In this document: one piece after another, positions 48,283 to 59,273 of the stretch
How the letters are laid out: every line of letters starts with the position of its first letter
Position numbering within the stretch: the stretch's first letter is position 1
DNA from: Dugong dugon
Lineage: Eukaryota > Chordata > Mammalia > Sirenia > Dugongidae
Assembly (NCBI GenBank): GCA_030035585.1
Contig: CM057468.1
Location: 53,316,145 to 53,380,144, forward strand
DNA: 64,000 bases
Reading direction: 5' to 3'
Program-made: the position numbers and the translations under genes
Notes under the pieces: generated by a model
The model's database searches: none
The model's input: only the letters and a program-made list of their open reading frames with translations
Told to the model about the DNA's origin: nothing

Positions 48283-48472
48283 AAACTAGTTGCCATTGAG
48301 TCGATTCTCATGGTGAACTCACCTGTGTTTCAGAGTAGAACTGTGCTCCATAGGGTTTTCAGTGGCTGTGATCTTTCAGAAGTAGATTGCCAGACCTTTC
48401 TTCTGAGGCACCTCTGGATGGATTTGAACTGCTAACCTTTTGGTTAGTAGCTGAGTACCACCCAGGGACTCC
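48283..48472 (-). repeat. AfroSINE, antisense
   Basis: AGTTGCCATTGAGTCGATTCTC to CACCCAGGGACTCC. Confidence 0.85.
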
Positions 48473-48504
48473 AAACTACAAGGCCAGATACATGTAAATG
48501 CTTT

Positions 48505-48560
48505 CAGCAAATATTTATTGATGACCAGCTTTAGGCCAGGCACTGTGTGAAGTGCCTAGG
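48505..48560 (+). repeat. MIR/L2-type fragment
   Basis: 'AATATTTATTGATGACCAGC' and 'GGCCAGGCACTGTGTG'. Confidence 0.4.
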
Positions 48561-48692
48561 GACCCCATCCTCCTGCCTATGTCAGCAAATTGAGTCCAGG
48601 TCCCTACTGACATTTGATGATATTCATATTGCTATTCCAACAAGGACAGACTGAACAAATACAAACAGTATAAAAGTTAAGAAGAGAATAAA

Positions 48693-48850
48693 TTGTGGCA
48701 AAACATATATAACAAAATTTGCCATTTTCACCATTTTTAAGTGTATGGTTCAGTGGCATTGCATATACTTGTTGTGCACCCATCCTTGTTTTTCCAAAAA
48801 TTTTTTCATCACCCCAAATAGAAACTGTTCCCAGTAAGCATCAACTCCCC
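48693..48850 (-). repeat. L1 3' UTR fragment, antisense
   Basis: 'AACATATATAACAAAATTTGC' and 'CACCCCAAATAGAAACTG' match 61887-62035. Confidence 0.65.
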
Positions 48851-48869
48851 AGTGTCTGTGAATTTTAAA

Positions 48870-50390
48870 AAATATATTAATAATGCAAAGATCTTTTCAC
48901 TCTCTGGAATTTTCTTGATTTCTCTGTGGTTTGCTAGATTGCAATTATTTTAATTTTGTGTAAGTTTGACTGGTGTAGAGATTACCCACAGGTTGGGAAT
49001 TCTTCATATTTTAATTTTCAGTTAAAATTAAGTTTTTTGTTTGGTGGCAAGTCATAAGATTTGCATTGTAATCCAGTGGAGCACAAGCTTTTAAAGAAAA
49101 GTCTGTTGAGCTCTGTGTCTAGACTACACAGGTACCCAGCATGTCACTGCTGAAGGAAACAGAAAAATGACAGATCCTTAAACCTAACATATTGATAAGT
49201 TGTTGAACTGGTCATACATTAGTGAGGTGTCCCTATGAATCCTTTCCTCAGGTCCCTCTTATGCAAACCTTGCCACCTTTGTTGCATCTGTTCAGTCAAG
49301 GAGTTTGTTGTATTGAAGATGTGTGAATATTTTAAGGAGACTTGTTAAATCCAAGGGGTTACGGGAATGTTCGAAACTCTTAATGCCTTTTGAAGTTTGG
49401 CAGCAAGAAGCAGAGCCTTGTATACGTTAAGAATGCATAGTGCTTTTTTTCTTTTTTGAAAGTATGTTCCTTCCTTTTGTTCCTAATCGGTAATTACAGC
49501 CCCATAATGGCACCTTTGGTGCAGATGCAGAAGTAATAGATGAAGAAGGAGAAATTAGTTAGGCATACACAGGCAGCGCAGTGGTGGTGGGACCACGGCA
49601 CGATAGCATAGGAACTAATGCAGTTACTACTGGAAGCAATTTATTCATGTTGCCGACCCTCTCCATTCCTTATACATGCCCCCATTAAATCATTTAATGG
49701 GGTGCTCCTCCTTTTTTTAAACTCTTTATGTGTTGAAACAGGCTTCTGGTCCATTGTGGCTTTTTGATTTGTAGAATGGTGATGTGTCAAAAAGGAAAAG
49801 ACTAAAATTCACTCACCGTCCCCCTCTCGGGTCTGTGCCGCTTCAGGGACTGAACTCCACGGCTAAAATGTAACGTATACTTTCATAAGTATTGTCCATG
49901 TTTCCTGTAGTACAGGTGTTTTCTTAGCATATTGGTACTGATACCTTAATATCAACCACAAAAGCTGTTTGAAAAGATAAGGGTTCCAAACACATTTAAA
50001 TTTTCCTCATTATGTAGAATTTAATGTTTCTCCCAAGAACCATTGCAAAGTTAGCCTTTGTTTAGGAGCTTCTTCTCAGCCTAACTGGCATTTTTTCTGT
50101 TGTAATGGAACTCTCATTCTGTAAGTATTCTGCCTATTTTCCTCTTAGGGTGATTTTGTTACATGGTGGGAAAGTGGTTGTATTTAACCCTCTAACATCA
50201 TTGAACTTGTGTTCTCTAAAAAACCAAACATTAAAATCCTCTTGACTGAAGCATCAACTTTCTAACTGTATTTTAAACAAGAAACAATGAAACCACAATA
50301 AAAATAAGTGAGTAAGGGATTAGTACTTTCTGAAATGAACCTAAGTGGATAGATGATTAATGTAGCACACAGAGAAAGAATTCAGTACGT
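48870..50390. other. Repeat-poor part of intron 1
   Basis: No repeat family or open frame of interest. It includes the palindrome at 49680-49702. A candidate location for conserved non-coding DNA. Confidence 0.35.
49680..49702. promoter_or_regulatory. Near-perfect palindrome in intron 1
   Basis: Two 11-bp arms (CCCCATTAAAT and its exact complement) flank a single central C. The arms contain ATTAAAT/ATTTAAT homeodomain-like cores. The surrounding 48.9-50.4 kb has no recognisable repeat. A function as a dimeric factor site is inference. Confidence 0.4.
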
Positions 50391-50394
50391 TCAT

Positions 50395-50905
50395 GCAGCA
50401 GTCAGAGTGTGATCTGCAGACACCTGGGGACCCCAAGACCTTTCAGGGATCTGCAAGGGCAAAACTATTATCATAATAATAAGACATTATTTCCTTTTTC
50501 ACCGGGTTGATATTTGCGTGGATGGTGCAAAAGCAACGGAGGATAAAGCTTCTGACCCTTAGTACGAATCAAGACAACGACACAAAATTGTTCCGATGGT
50601 CGTTGTATTCTTCACTACCACACACTCATAATTAAAAAGAAACTGCCTCTTTCATGTAAGAATGAACTTGTTGAAACTGTAAATATTGTTAAATCTTGAC
50701 CTTTGAGAACATCTCTTTTTAATATATTGCATGATGAAATGGGAAGTATGTATAAAGCACTTCTGCACACCAGAGTACAATGATCATCTGGTTTTCTGAA
50801 GGAAAAGGTCCAGTATATCCTGGGACTGTGTTTCAGAGATAGAACTGCAAGAAGATCTTGAACTTTATTGTTTATTGTTCATCATACATTGGTGTTGTAA
50901 GTTTG
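50395..50905. repeat. hAT-type DNA transposon remnant
   Basis: 'TGTGATCTGCAGACACCTGG' and 'GCAAAACTATTATCATAATA' recall ends of Charlie-like hAT elements. Internal sequence may derive from a transposase, but no continuous frame remains. 50905-51528 is unassigned. Confidence 0.4.
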
Positions 50906-51528
50906 AAACTATTTCGTGTGTATTGTAGATAGAGCAAATGAGGAAGTATATTATTAAAGATACTGGAAATTGGGGTTCTCACTGTGGGGGAAGGGAGATG
51001 TGAATGTGGAATTGGGGGAGGTGAGGAAGAAGCCTGTCATGTTGGATTTGAAATAAAGGTATCACTGTGTAGTTGCAATTTAAGATATTTAAAGTATCTT
51101 TGCTTTGTTCAGAGAGCCTAGAATCAACAACAGTCCACTAGCAAGGAGCACACCTTGTTCCTGGGTCTAGGTTTCTAAATCCCATTTTCTGAAGAAAGGT
51201 ACCAGGGCTCCTTGGAGAAATGGCTGATTTGACATCTGGGACAGGTCAGAGTACAAGGTGAGCTTGACATGGTTATGTCAGAAACAAGGAGGTGCTAAAA
51301 GACTGTTAGGATCAGATCAAGAGGACCCAGAAACTGGCTAAAAGGGGTTCCCACTGGCCACATTTAGGATGATTTAAGCATCTGAAAGAATGATGACAGT
51401 AATGAGTTATAACACATTGAATAAAAAAAGAATCCATGAATTCATACTGGAAAGAGAGTAGGAGGAGGGGAGAAGCAGGGAGGGGGGACGAGAGAGCTCT
51501 TTACAGAAGAATTTTAGCTAATATATGT

Positions 51529-51671
51529 ACCAAAACTAAAAACTAAACCTGTTGCTGTCGAGTCGATTCTGACTCATAGTGACCCTATAGGACAGAGTAG
51601 GACTGCCCCATGGGGTTTCCAAGGAGAGGCTAGTGGATTCCAACTGCTGACCACTGGACCAGCACGGCCCC
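51529..51671 (-). repeat. AfroSINE, antisense, partial
   Basis: AACCTGTTGCTGTCGAGTCG to CTGGACCAGCACGGCCCC. Part of the tRNA-like head is missing. Confidence 0.82.
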
Positions 51672-51814
51672 AATATATGTAGCAGGGATAGAATTTAAAA
51701 ATCATGTTTTGCAACCCCTAATATAATAATTGACTCAGGTAAGAATTATCAGTGGATGCTGAAAATACATACTGTGGAGAAGGATATTCACAGAATCTCA
51801 GATATCACCCTTAC

Positions 51815-52021
51815 CAGTACCGTTTGCTGTTGAGTTGGCTCCAACTCTTGGCAACCCCGTGTGTGTCAGAGTAGAACTGTGCTCCGTGGGATTTTCAGTG
51901 ACTGATTTTTCAGAAATAGATCGCTAGACCTTTTTTCTGAGGCGCCTCTGGGTGGACTCAAACCTCTAACCTTTTGGTTAGCAGCCTATTACATTAACCA
52001 TTTACACTACCAGGGACTCCA
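51815..52021 (-). repeat. AfroSINE, antisense, with target duplication
   Basis: GTTTGCTGTTGAGTTGGCTCC to CACTACCAGGGACTCC. ATATCACCCT (from 51803) recurs as GTATCACCCT (from 52022). 52022-52543 has no other feature. Confidence 0.87.
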
Positions 52022-52542
52022 GTATCACCCTACATATTACTTATTAATTACAAAGGGGAAAATGTACCATTGCAAAGGAGAAATCTGGCAGATTCCACCT
52101 TAACTAGTTAGATGAAGCTGCATCACCACTAAAAAAGAGAGAGAAGCAGACGTTACGTGCTTCCCAAAGGAAGAACACAACACTGCCTTTGAGATAATAT
52201 TGCCAAAACGAAACAAACCTGTACCTGATGGAGCCTCTAGACAAACACCAAGTTATAGGAAATCCAAAAGAGAGAGGAGTGTGCTAAACAACATCTTAGA
52301 GCTGTAATGAAAAAAACTCCAGACTCTGGGAAACCGGACTCAGTTTCTTCAAAACCAAGTTGCAAGAAAAAAAAGATGGAGAGATGCAGAGACTTGAGAG
52401 GCCTGTTGACCAATATGTGAAGCTTGTTTGCCTCGTGATATACGTAAACTGTAAATTTAAAAAATTGAGGCAATATGCTGAGTGAAGTAAGTCGTTCAGA
52501 AAAGGACTATATTGTATGAACACACTTATATGAGATATCTGT

Positions 52543-53700
52543 GGTGGTGTTCTTAGGTGCCTTCAAGTTGGTTCCGACTCAAAGTGACCCTGTGTACAAC
52601 AGAATGAAACAGTGCCTGGTCCTGCGCCATCCTCACAATTATTGTCATGCTGGAGCCCATGGTTGGAGACACTCTATCAGTCCATTTCATTGAGGGTCGT
52701 CTTCTTTTTTGCTGACCCTCTACCTTACCAAGCATGATGTCCTTCTCCAGGGACAGGTCCCTCCTGATAACATGTCCAAAGTATATGAGATGCCGTGTTG
52801 TCATCCTTGCTTCTAAGGAACATTCTGGCTGTGCTTCTTCCAAGATGGACTTGTTCATTCTCCTGGCAGTCCATGGTATATTCAGTATTCTTTGCCAGCA
52901 CCATAATTCAAAGGTGTCAGTTCTTCAGTTTTCCTTATTCATTGTCCAGCTTTAGCATGCATATTAGGTGATTGAAAATACCATGGCTTGGGTCAGGTGC
53001 ACCTTAGTCCTCAAAATGACATCTTTGCTTTTGAACACTTTAAAGAGGTCTTTTGCAGCAGGTTTGCCCAATGCAATACATTATTTGATTTCTTTTTTTT
53101 TTTTTTTTTAATTTTGGCTTTAACAAATCTATTTTCTTACAGTTTAGTAGGAGGGTAGAAATCCAGATTCAGGGTGCTGGCTCTAGGGTAAGGCTTTTTT
53201 TCTCCATCAGCTCTGGAGGAGGGTCCTTGTCTCTTCTGAGGTTCCGCTTCTGGGCAGCCTTCATGTGGCTTGCATCTCTCTTCCTCTATCTACTTTTCAA
53301 GTTCTTGTTTAATCTCTTTTGTATCTCAAGAGATGACTCAAGATACACCATGCACTAATCCTGCCTCATTAACATAACAAAGACAGCTCATTCCCAAACA
53401 GGATTATAACCATGGACATTTGTTGTTTCGTGATGTTGATTTCTTGATTGCTGCTTCCGTGGGCTATGATTATGGATCCAAGTAAAGTGAAATCCTTGAC
53501 AACTTCAGTCTTTTCTCTGTTTATCATAATGTTGCTTATTGGTCCAGTTGTGAGGGACCAATACTGAGGGCTGTAGTCTTTCATTTTCACCAGTAAGTGC
53601 TTCAAGTCCTCTTCACTTACAGTAAGCAAGGTTGTGTTATCTGCGTATCACAGGTTTTTAATGAGTCTTCCTCCAATCCTGATGCCGCATTCTTCATATG
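52543..53700 (-). mobile_element. RTE 3' half, antisense, split by a retrocopy
   Basis: It begins GTTCTTAGGTGCCTTCAAG, runs through CCAAGCATGATGTCC to CAATGCAATACATTATTTG, and resumes at 53446 (ATTGCTGCTTCC) to 53700. The RT box reads YADN (53636-53647). Confidence 0.8.
53095..53435 (-). repeat. Retrocopy with LTR sequence, poly(A) and target duplication
   Basis: The T-run (to 53110) followed by GGCTTTAACAAATCTATTTTC is a reversed poly(A) tail on MaLR-like LTR sequence, which continues to about 53391. TTGATTTCTT is present exactly on both sides (53085-53094 and 53436-53445). Some 40 bp at the 5' end of the copied RNA (53392-53435) are not LTR. Confidence 0.75.
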
Positions 53701-53940
53701 AAATGTCTAGAATAGGCAAATGTGTAGAGACCGAAGTTTATTAGTAGTTATCAGGGCGATGGAAAAAGGGGGAGTCATTGTTTAGGAAGCATTTATGGTG
53801 ATAGAAAATTCGGCAATGGATTATGGGTGATGGTTGCACAGCATGACGAATGTAGTAGGTGTCACTGAATTGTACATGTAAAAATGTTGATTTGGCGAAC
53901 GGGTTATATATATTTTTTACCACAATAAAAAAAAGAATTA
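53700..53940 (+). repeat. Old L1 3' end
   Basis: 'GTCTAGAATAGGCAAATG', 'GGTGATGGTTGCACAGC', 'CACTGAATTGTACATGTAAA' and the final CACAATAAAAAAAAG. 53940-54543 shows nothing named. Confidence 0.65.
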
Positions 53941-54543
53941 AAAGGTAGACACTAGAATTGAGAACAAAGATTGTACAAGTGATGATGATGCAGGGTGAAA
54001 TAACACGATGTCTACAACTGCTTTAAAATAATTTGGAAGGAGGGCAGTTGGGTAGAAATACCCATGATTAGCCATAGGCAGATAAGTGCTGAAGCTGGGA
54101 GTCAACATGTGGGTTCATTATACTATTCTGTGTACTTTTGAACATGTTTGAACTTTTCTATAGTAAAAAATACTTTTTTAAACACTACCAGTAGTGGGAT
54201 AACCCGGCATTTTGTGCCTTCTGAGGCAGTATGTTGAGAAGTACATGTCAGCTCTGAAGACTTGTCGCCAAAAACATTTGACCTGAGTCTAATCGTGAGG
54301 AAACAATCAGATAAACCCAAAATTTTATACAACTCTTGTCTTGGATTTTCCAAAAAAGTTATGAAAAACAACAAAAAGCAATGTCATAAACAGCCAAATA
54401 CAATGTATAAACTTTGCTTGTGTGGATCCTTCTTCCCCCAGAGAGAGGAGTTAGAACGCATTTTAGGGACAGTTGCAGCAATTTAAATATGAATTTATAC
54501 TAGATGATATTGAATTAATGTTAATTATTTTAGGTATGATTAT

Positions 54544-54682
54544 GGAGCCTTGGTGGTGCAGTTTCAATCCACCAGCTGCTCCTTTTAAACCCTATGGGGC
54601 AGTTCTACTCTGTCCTGTAGGGTCGCTGTGAGTCAGAATCAACTTGATGGCAATGGTTTTTTTTTTTTTTTTTTTTTTTTTA
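54544..54682 (+). repeat. AfroSINE, internally deleted
   Basis: GGAGCCTTGGTGGTGCAG jumps to TTTCAATCCACCAGCTGC and ends at a long T run (54657-54680). Confidence 0.8.
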
Positions 54683-54689
54683 ATGGTTT

Positions 54690-55750
54690 TGTGGTTCTGT
54701 AGGAAAACGTCATTATTCTTGAGAAATGCATGCTGAGTATTTTAGGGTGAATTAGTATGATGACTGAAAAGTACTTTAAACAGTGTGTGGGTATACATGG
54801 GTTAGGTTGGATCGTATTAAATTGCTTTTTTCTAGGTCAAAAACAGTTAAATATAATAAGCAAATGCCTGTGATTCAACTGAATATTTGTTGAGAAAGAA
54901 AAGGAGAAGAAGAGAGAAAGCAATCATGGTAACCAGTGGTGATTTGAGTTATAGAATATACAGGTGTTTGTACTGTTCTTTCAACTTCCTGTGTGTTTGA
55001 ACTTTTTCAAAATTCAAATAGGGGAAAAATTGGTAGCCAACAAACAAAAAGGAACTCTCAGCAGATACGTATTTGTTAGATTAAATGTGCAGACAACATT
55101 CTCCCTGGGAATAATTACTCATAATAGCATTGAAGTTCTCTTAGAATTAATTCCCATACTACTTAAATTGATTTAGATTGTAGAAAAGAAGTAAGGCTGC
55201 TTACATTGTTGTGTAGAACATTCATACCTCTGATATTGTTGTATAAAACATTCATACCTCTGAATCAGTGTATAACAAAGATCAGAAAAATTAAAAACTA
55301 TAGGTGCAAACTGTTTAAGAAAGGAGGAGCTTAATAATATCTCATGGAAACTTTTTTACGTGACATTTAAAGACAAATCCAGTAATTAGTGTAAAAAAGG
55401 AGAAAAAAGAGATCATTGCTTTCTCAGAAACTGATGCATATCTTTTCTTACTTTTTGTCAAGAGATCAAACATGGCTTCTATCTAGGTGTGTTCTCGACA
55501 TTCTCTGTAAAATAGGACATATTTCTGGAATTTGAAAAAGTCTTATTTTCTACCTCCCCCGCTACTTTTTTTTCCACGAGGTGTCAGTTGGAGCACATTT
55601 TGCTCAGGGGGTTACTGGGGTCGTCTGGGCAACTGTGGATCTGTACATCATAGCAGATTGGTAAAGTTATGAAATCGTAATCGTTATTCCCCTTTAGAAA
55701 AATTTCCTGTGATTATAATAGCCCCTGATGTTACACTTCTCTTTTGAATC
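54690..55750. other. Intron sequence before exon 2, with a 30-bp tandem duplication
   Basis: 55205-55264 holds two 30-bp copies (ATTGTTGTGTAGAAC / ATTGTTGTATAAAAC start). No repeat family recognised. Confidence 0.5.
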
Positions 55751-55758
55751 CAAAACAG

Positions 55759-55899
55759 ATACCTAAAGAAGTGGCTGACATTTTTAACGCCCCCAGTGAT
55801 GATGAAGATTTCATCGGCTTCCGAGATGATGTTCCCATGGAAACCCTGTCATCAGAAGAGAGCTGTGATAGTTTTGACTCACTGGAGTCAGGGAAAAAG
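55759..55899 (+). CDS. CDCA7L: CDCA7L coding exon 2 (residues 9-55), first LEDGF-binding motif
   Basis: This 47-codon exon lies between an AG acceptor (AAAACAG) and a GT donor (GTATGA), both phase 0. It begins IPKEVADIFNAPSDDEDFIGF and ends in a serine/aspartate-rich stretch (ETLSSEESCDSFDSLES) followed by GKK. Residues 22-29 (DDEDFIGF) match the acidic-x-x-F-x-G-F pattern of integrase-binding-domain-binding motifs. In JPO2, MLL and POGZ this motif docks on the LEDGF/p75 IBD, a known family property. Compared with the human sequence as I recall it, this exon differs by conservative changes (E to D, V to I) and by K for Q at the last codon. The serine/acidic pattern suggests casein kinase 2 phosphorylation, which is inference. 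Confidence 0.95.
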
Positions 55900-56604
55900 G
55901 TATGATGCTTCCTCAGGCAGGTGTGTTCATCCGGAGGCCTGGATCTTGATTTGTATGTTCTCTTATTTGAGCATGGTCTGACATGGGTGATACTGCTTGA
56001 TGGTTGAGTGTTTTATAAAGTGTTGCGCCTTTATGTTTTAAGAAACTAGGGAGGGTGCCTAATCCTAATTTACTTTTGCTGCTTTAATCCTTTTTTATGT
56101 ACAATAAACTTTTTTTTTTTTTTTTTTTTAATAAAAGACCCTCACATGATCAAATCTATTTTCTTTGCTACCTCAGGGCTGTAACCTGTGGCGAGGTTGT
56201 ATTCAGAATCCTCCTACATGGCTGGCAGGGGAGGTCTGGTCCTGTGTAGCGATAGCCCACACCGCGGAGTGTGGCAAGGCAGGGCAGGATGTTTGGTTAC
56301 TATGAGACAGTTGCGTCTCTGTGGTACTGGAGTGTGATTCTGTCGGCACCTCGCTCTCGGGATTGCTGGGGAGACCATTATTCTTTCTTTAATGACTTGA
56401 TCTGTAGCAAACATAAGTTGCCATTCTCTGAGAGTTAGATTCCTGGAGGTTTATATTATGCCTTAGCAATAGCTTGGCCAATCAAAATATGTAGCCTTCA
56501 GTGGCATTTTCTTCTGAGTTCATTGTGTCACTCAAAATTCCTCAATCTCCCTCGAACACAGCCTCATTTAAAAGGCTGTAAATTAAACCCACCTTACTTC
56601 AACT

Positions 56605-56808
56605 GGGAGCCCTCGTAGCACAGTGGTTAAAGCGCTCAGCTGCTAACCTAAAGGTCAGTGTTTCGAACCCACAAGCTGCTCTGTGGGAGAAAGATGTGGC
56701 AGTCTGCTTCTGTAAAGATTTTATAGCCTTGGAAACCCAATGGGGCAGTTCTCCTCTGTCCTATAGGGTCGCTATGAGTCAGAATCGATGTCAGTGGGTT
56801 TGGTTTTG
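56605..56808 (+). repeat. AfroSINE, first flavour
   Basis: GGGAGCCCTCGTAGCACAGTGG to AGTGGGTTTGGTTTTGG. CTTCAAC occurs on both sides, a short possible target duplication. Confidence 0.87.
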
Positions 56809-56875
56809 GTTGGCTTCAACCAGGCAAGTACAGTAAGGGAAGCTGTTCGTTATATGTAAGTAAAGTGCTTGCTTG

Positions 56876-57082
56876 GAGTTCTGGGTGGTACAAATGATTA
56901 AGTGCTCGACTACTAACTGAAAGGTTGGTGGTTCGAACCCACCCAGAAGCACCTCGGAAGAAAGGCCTGGCGATCTACTTCTGAAAGATCACAGCCTTGA
57001 AAACCCTAAGAAACAGTTCTACTCTGCACAAATGTAGTTGCCATGGGTTGGAATTGACTCTGTGGAAACTGGTTTTATTTTT
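56876..57082 (+). repeat. AfroSINE, second flavour, with 15-bp target duplication
   Basis: GAGTTCTGGGTGGTACAAATG to GGAAACTGGTTTTATTTT. TAAAGTGCTTGCTTG (56861-56875) repeats as TAAAGTGCCTGCTTG (57083-57097). Confidence 0.9.
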
Positions 57083-57984
57083 TAAAGTGCCTGCTTGATT
57101 ACTTGGAAGACTGTATGTTCTGGTCTTGGTTAGAGCTGCTCTTTGGTCGCCAGGAGCCTTCCCAGTCCCTGCAGCCCTCATCTTCTTGGATGTCTTCATA
57201 GCTTTGACCCCACCAGCCCCTCCACTCGCTCTGCTTTGTCTCTTCCTCTCTGTTACACCTTTTGTTCTTGGTTGGCATCTCTTCCATTTCCTGTCCCCAA
57301 ATGTGCATGTTCTCCAGGATCTTGTCTTCAGACCTTTTTTCTCTTTCACGAGCTCACTGATTATCCTGGCTTCAACGATTACCTCCATGTTCTTTGTGTG
57401 TAGCTTGGCTTCTCTCCCAAGCCTCAGATCTATTTCTGACTTGTCTTTGTTGTTCATGGAAGATCAGAACCTCTCATTTTCCCTCACACACTGGGTCATC
57501 TCTCTGGCTTCCCTTCTCCATCTCTGTCTTTGGTCTTTCTTGATCTCTCCTCCTCTTCTCCCATCTTCCTGACCCCTATTCAGGAGTTGATTGAACTTCT
57601 GCTGTGTTCCTTAGTCCACCTTTCCTTCCCCTTCCCTCTTCAGTTACCATAGTCTTCATTACCCACTACCTGAATGCTCATCCCTTCCTTCTGGGATCCA
57701 TCCTAGAACATAGCTCTGGTCACCTTCCCACCTTATTCAGAAGTTGTTAGAGTCTCTCCATTTCAGCATGGCCAGGCAGTGGGGGAGAACGGAGCCCCAG
57801 ACCCACCTCGAGGGGCTTTCTGAGCCGTGTAGGACACATGTCAAGTGCTGAGCACAGAGCCTGGCACGGTGAAGCCATTAAAAACAAAGCAGCTGCTTTT
57901 GCTCTGTGATGACTACCTTTTCTACTACATGTCGAGGTGACCTTCACAGACCTGGTAGTCTGACCCCAGCCTACCTTTCACGGC

Positions 57985-58215
57985 TGGGACAGTGTGCCAA
58001 GAGCTTTTTGTACAGATTGCCCTTCATCCTGATACCTCCCTGGGAAGGTGCAGGTGCTGCTGTTACCCACATTGTGGAGGTGATGAAACTGACATGGCGC
58101 TCAGGGAGGAGAAACGCCTTGAAACTGACATGGCGCTCAGGGAGGAGAAATACCTTGCCCAAGGCTCACACCTGGGAAGCAGCTGAGCTGGGATGTTCCA
58201 AATTCAGGGCACATT
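57985..58215 (+). repeat. MIR with internal 36-bp tandem duplication
   Basis: 'CAAGAGCTTTTTGTACAG', 'GATGAAACTGACATGGCGC' and 'CCTTGCCCAAGGCTCACAC' follow MIR. A 36-bp unit is repeated (58085-58120, 58121-58156). Confidence 0.6.
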
Positions 58216-58237
58216 TAGCCACCGACTTTGACTTCTT

Positions 58238-58441
58238 GGAGTCCCTGGGCGGTACAGGTGGTTAGTACACTCGCTACTAACTGAAAAGTTGGAGGTTCAA
58301 GTCCACCCAGAGGCACCTCAGAAAAAAGGCCTGGTAATCTACTTTTGAAAACTCAGCCACTGAAAAACCCTGTGGAGCACAGTTCTACTCTGACATGCAT
58401 GGGGTCATTATGAGTCGGAGTCAACTCTGTGGCAGCTGGTT
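58238..58441 (+). repeat. AfroSINE, second flavour
   Basis: GAGTCCCTGGGCGGTACAGG to AACTCTGTGGCAGCTGGTTT. Confidence 0.88.
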
Positions 58442-58469
58442 TTCTCACCTCGTACCTCCTGTGGCTGTT

Positions 58470-58770
58470 TCCTACCCACTGTGCTGCAGCAGACCAGGAA
58501 CTGTGTTTATTCCCTTACCGTACACAATTTGGCCTTTTGGTTTACGCTGTTCATCCAGCCTCCATGCTGTCTCACCAGTTTTTCCATCCAGGTCCAGTTC
58601 AAATACTGCTTTTTCCATGAGATTTATTAGGTTTTCCTTCTGTCTGTGGCCATATTTGTCACACCTCCCTTATAGCATTGACGTTCATTGTGGTAGTTTG
58701 TGAACCTGTAGAGCTTCCTACTAGATTATAAGCTCCCGGGAGGAAGGAACCTCATACTTGAGTGGTGTTT
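58470..58770 (+). repeat. L2 fragment
   Basis: 'CATATTTGTCACACCTCCC' and 'TAGATTATAAGCTCCCGGGAG' fit the L2 3' region. Confidence 0.55.
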
Positions 58771-59077
58771 TCTAGCATTGCTGGCTCTGATGTTTTATCC
58801 TGTGTTGTCCCTTTCCTCTTGTTTCAAGCATCACAACCCCCACCCCTGGCTTTTTACAGAATGAGAACCAGTGGGTGTATGATAGATGGACGTGAAATGG
58901 GTGTTGATCTGACTTTCTGGTTTAGCAGGCCATTGCTGTCCACTTTAATTCACGTCACGTGAGCTTTGAAATAAAAACGTCACCTCGTCCATTAGCTCTT
59001 CTTCTGATCCCGTTTGCTTACAGTCTTGATCACAGTAGGTGCCTGAGGAGCACACCATGTTGCCTAGCATTGATTTT

Positions 59078-59273
59078 GTTTTGTTGTTGATTTGTGACTT
59101 AGGAGACCCCATGTGTTACAGAGTAGAACTGCTCTGTAGGATTTTCTTGGCTGTCATCTTTATAGGAGTAGATCACCAGGCCTGTTTCTTCCACGGTGCC
59201 ACTGGTTGGGTTCGAACCACCAACCTTTTGGTTAATAGCTGAGCGCAAACTGTTTGCACCACCCCAGGGACCT
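59078..59273 (-). repeat. AfroSINE, antisense, with target duplication
   Basis: TTGTGACTTAGGAGACCCC to CACCCCAGGGACC. TAGCATTGATTTT (59065-59077) recurs as TAGTATTGATTTT (59274-59286). Confidence 0.87.

Larger units (their letters stand above)
29586..55758 (+). other. CDCA7L: CDCA7L intron 1 (26.2 kb)
   Basis: GT (29586) to AG (55758), phase 0. The intron carries most of the gene's inserted repeats: about ten SINEs, two solo LTRs, a mosaic RTE, a second RTE split by a retrocopy, and several L1 pieces. The repeat-poor stretches at 30.8-32.2 and 48.9-50.4 kb show no coding signal. Confidence 0.85.

Noticed and set aside
57126-57572. Overlapping 148- and 160-codon frames in intron 2
   Set aside because: C/T-rich low-complexity text with frames open on both strands, no domain, no splice context, probably part of an old repeat.
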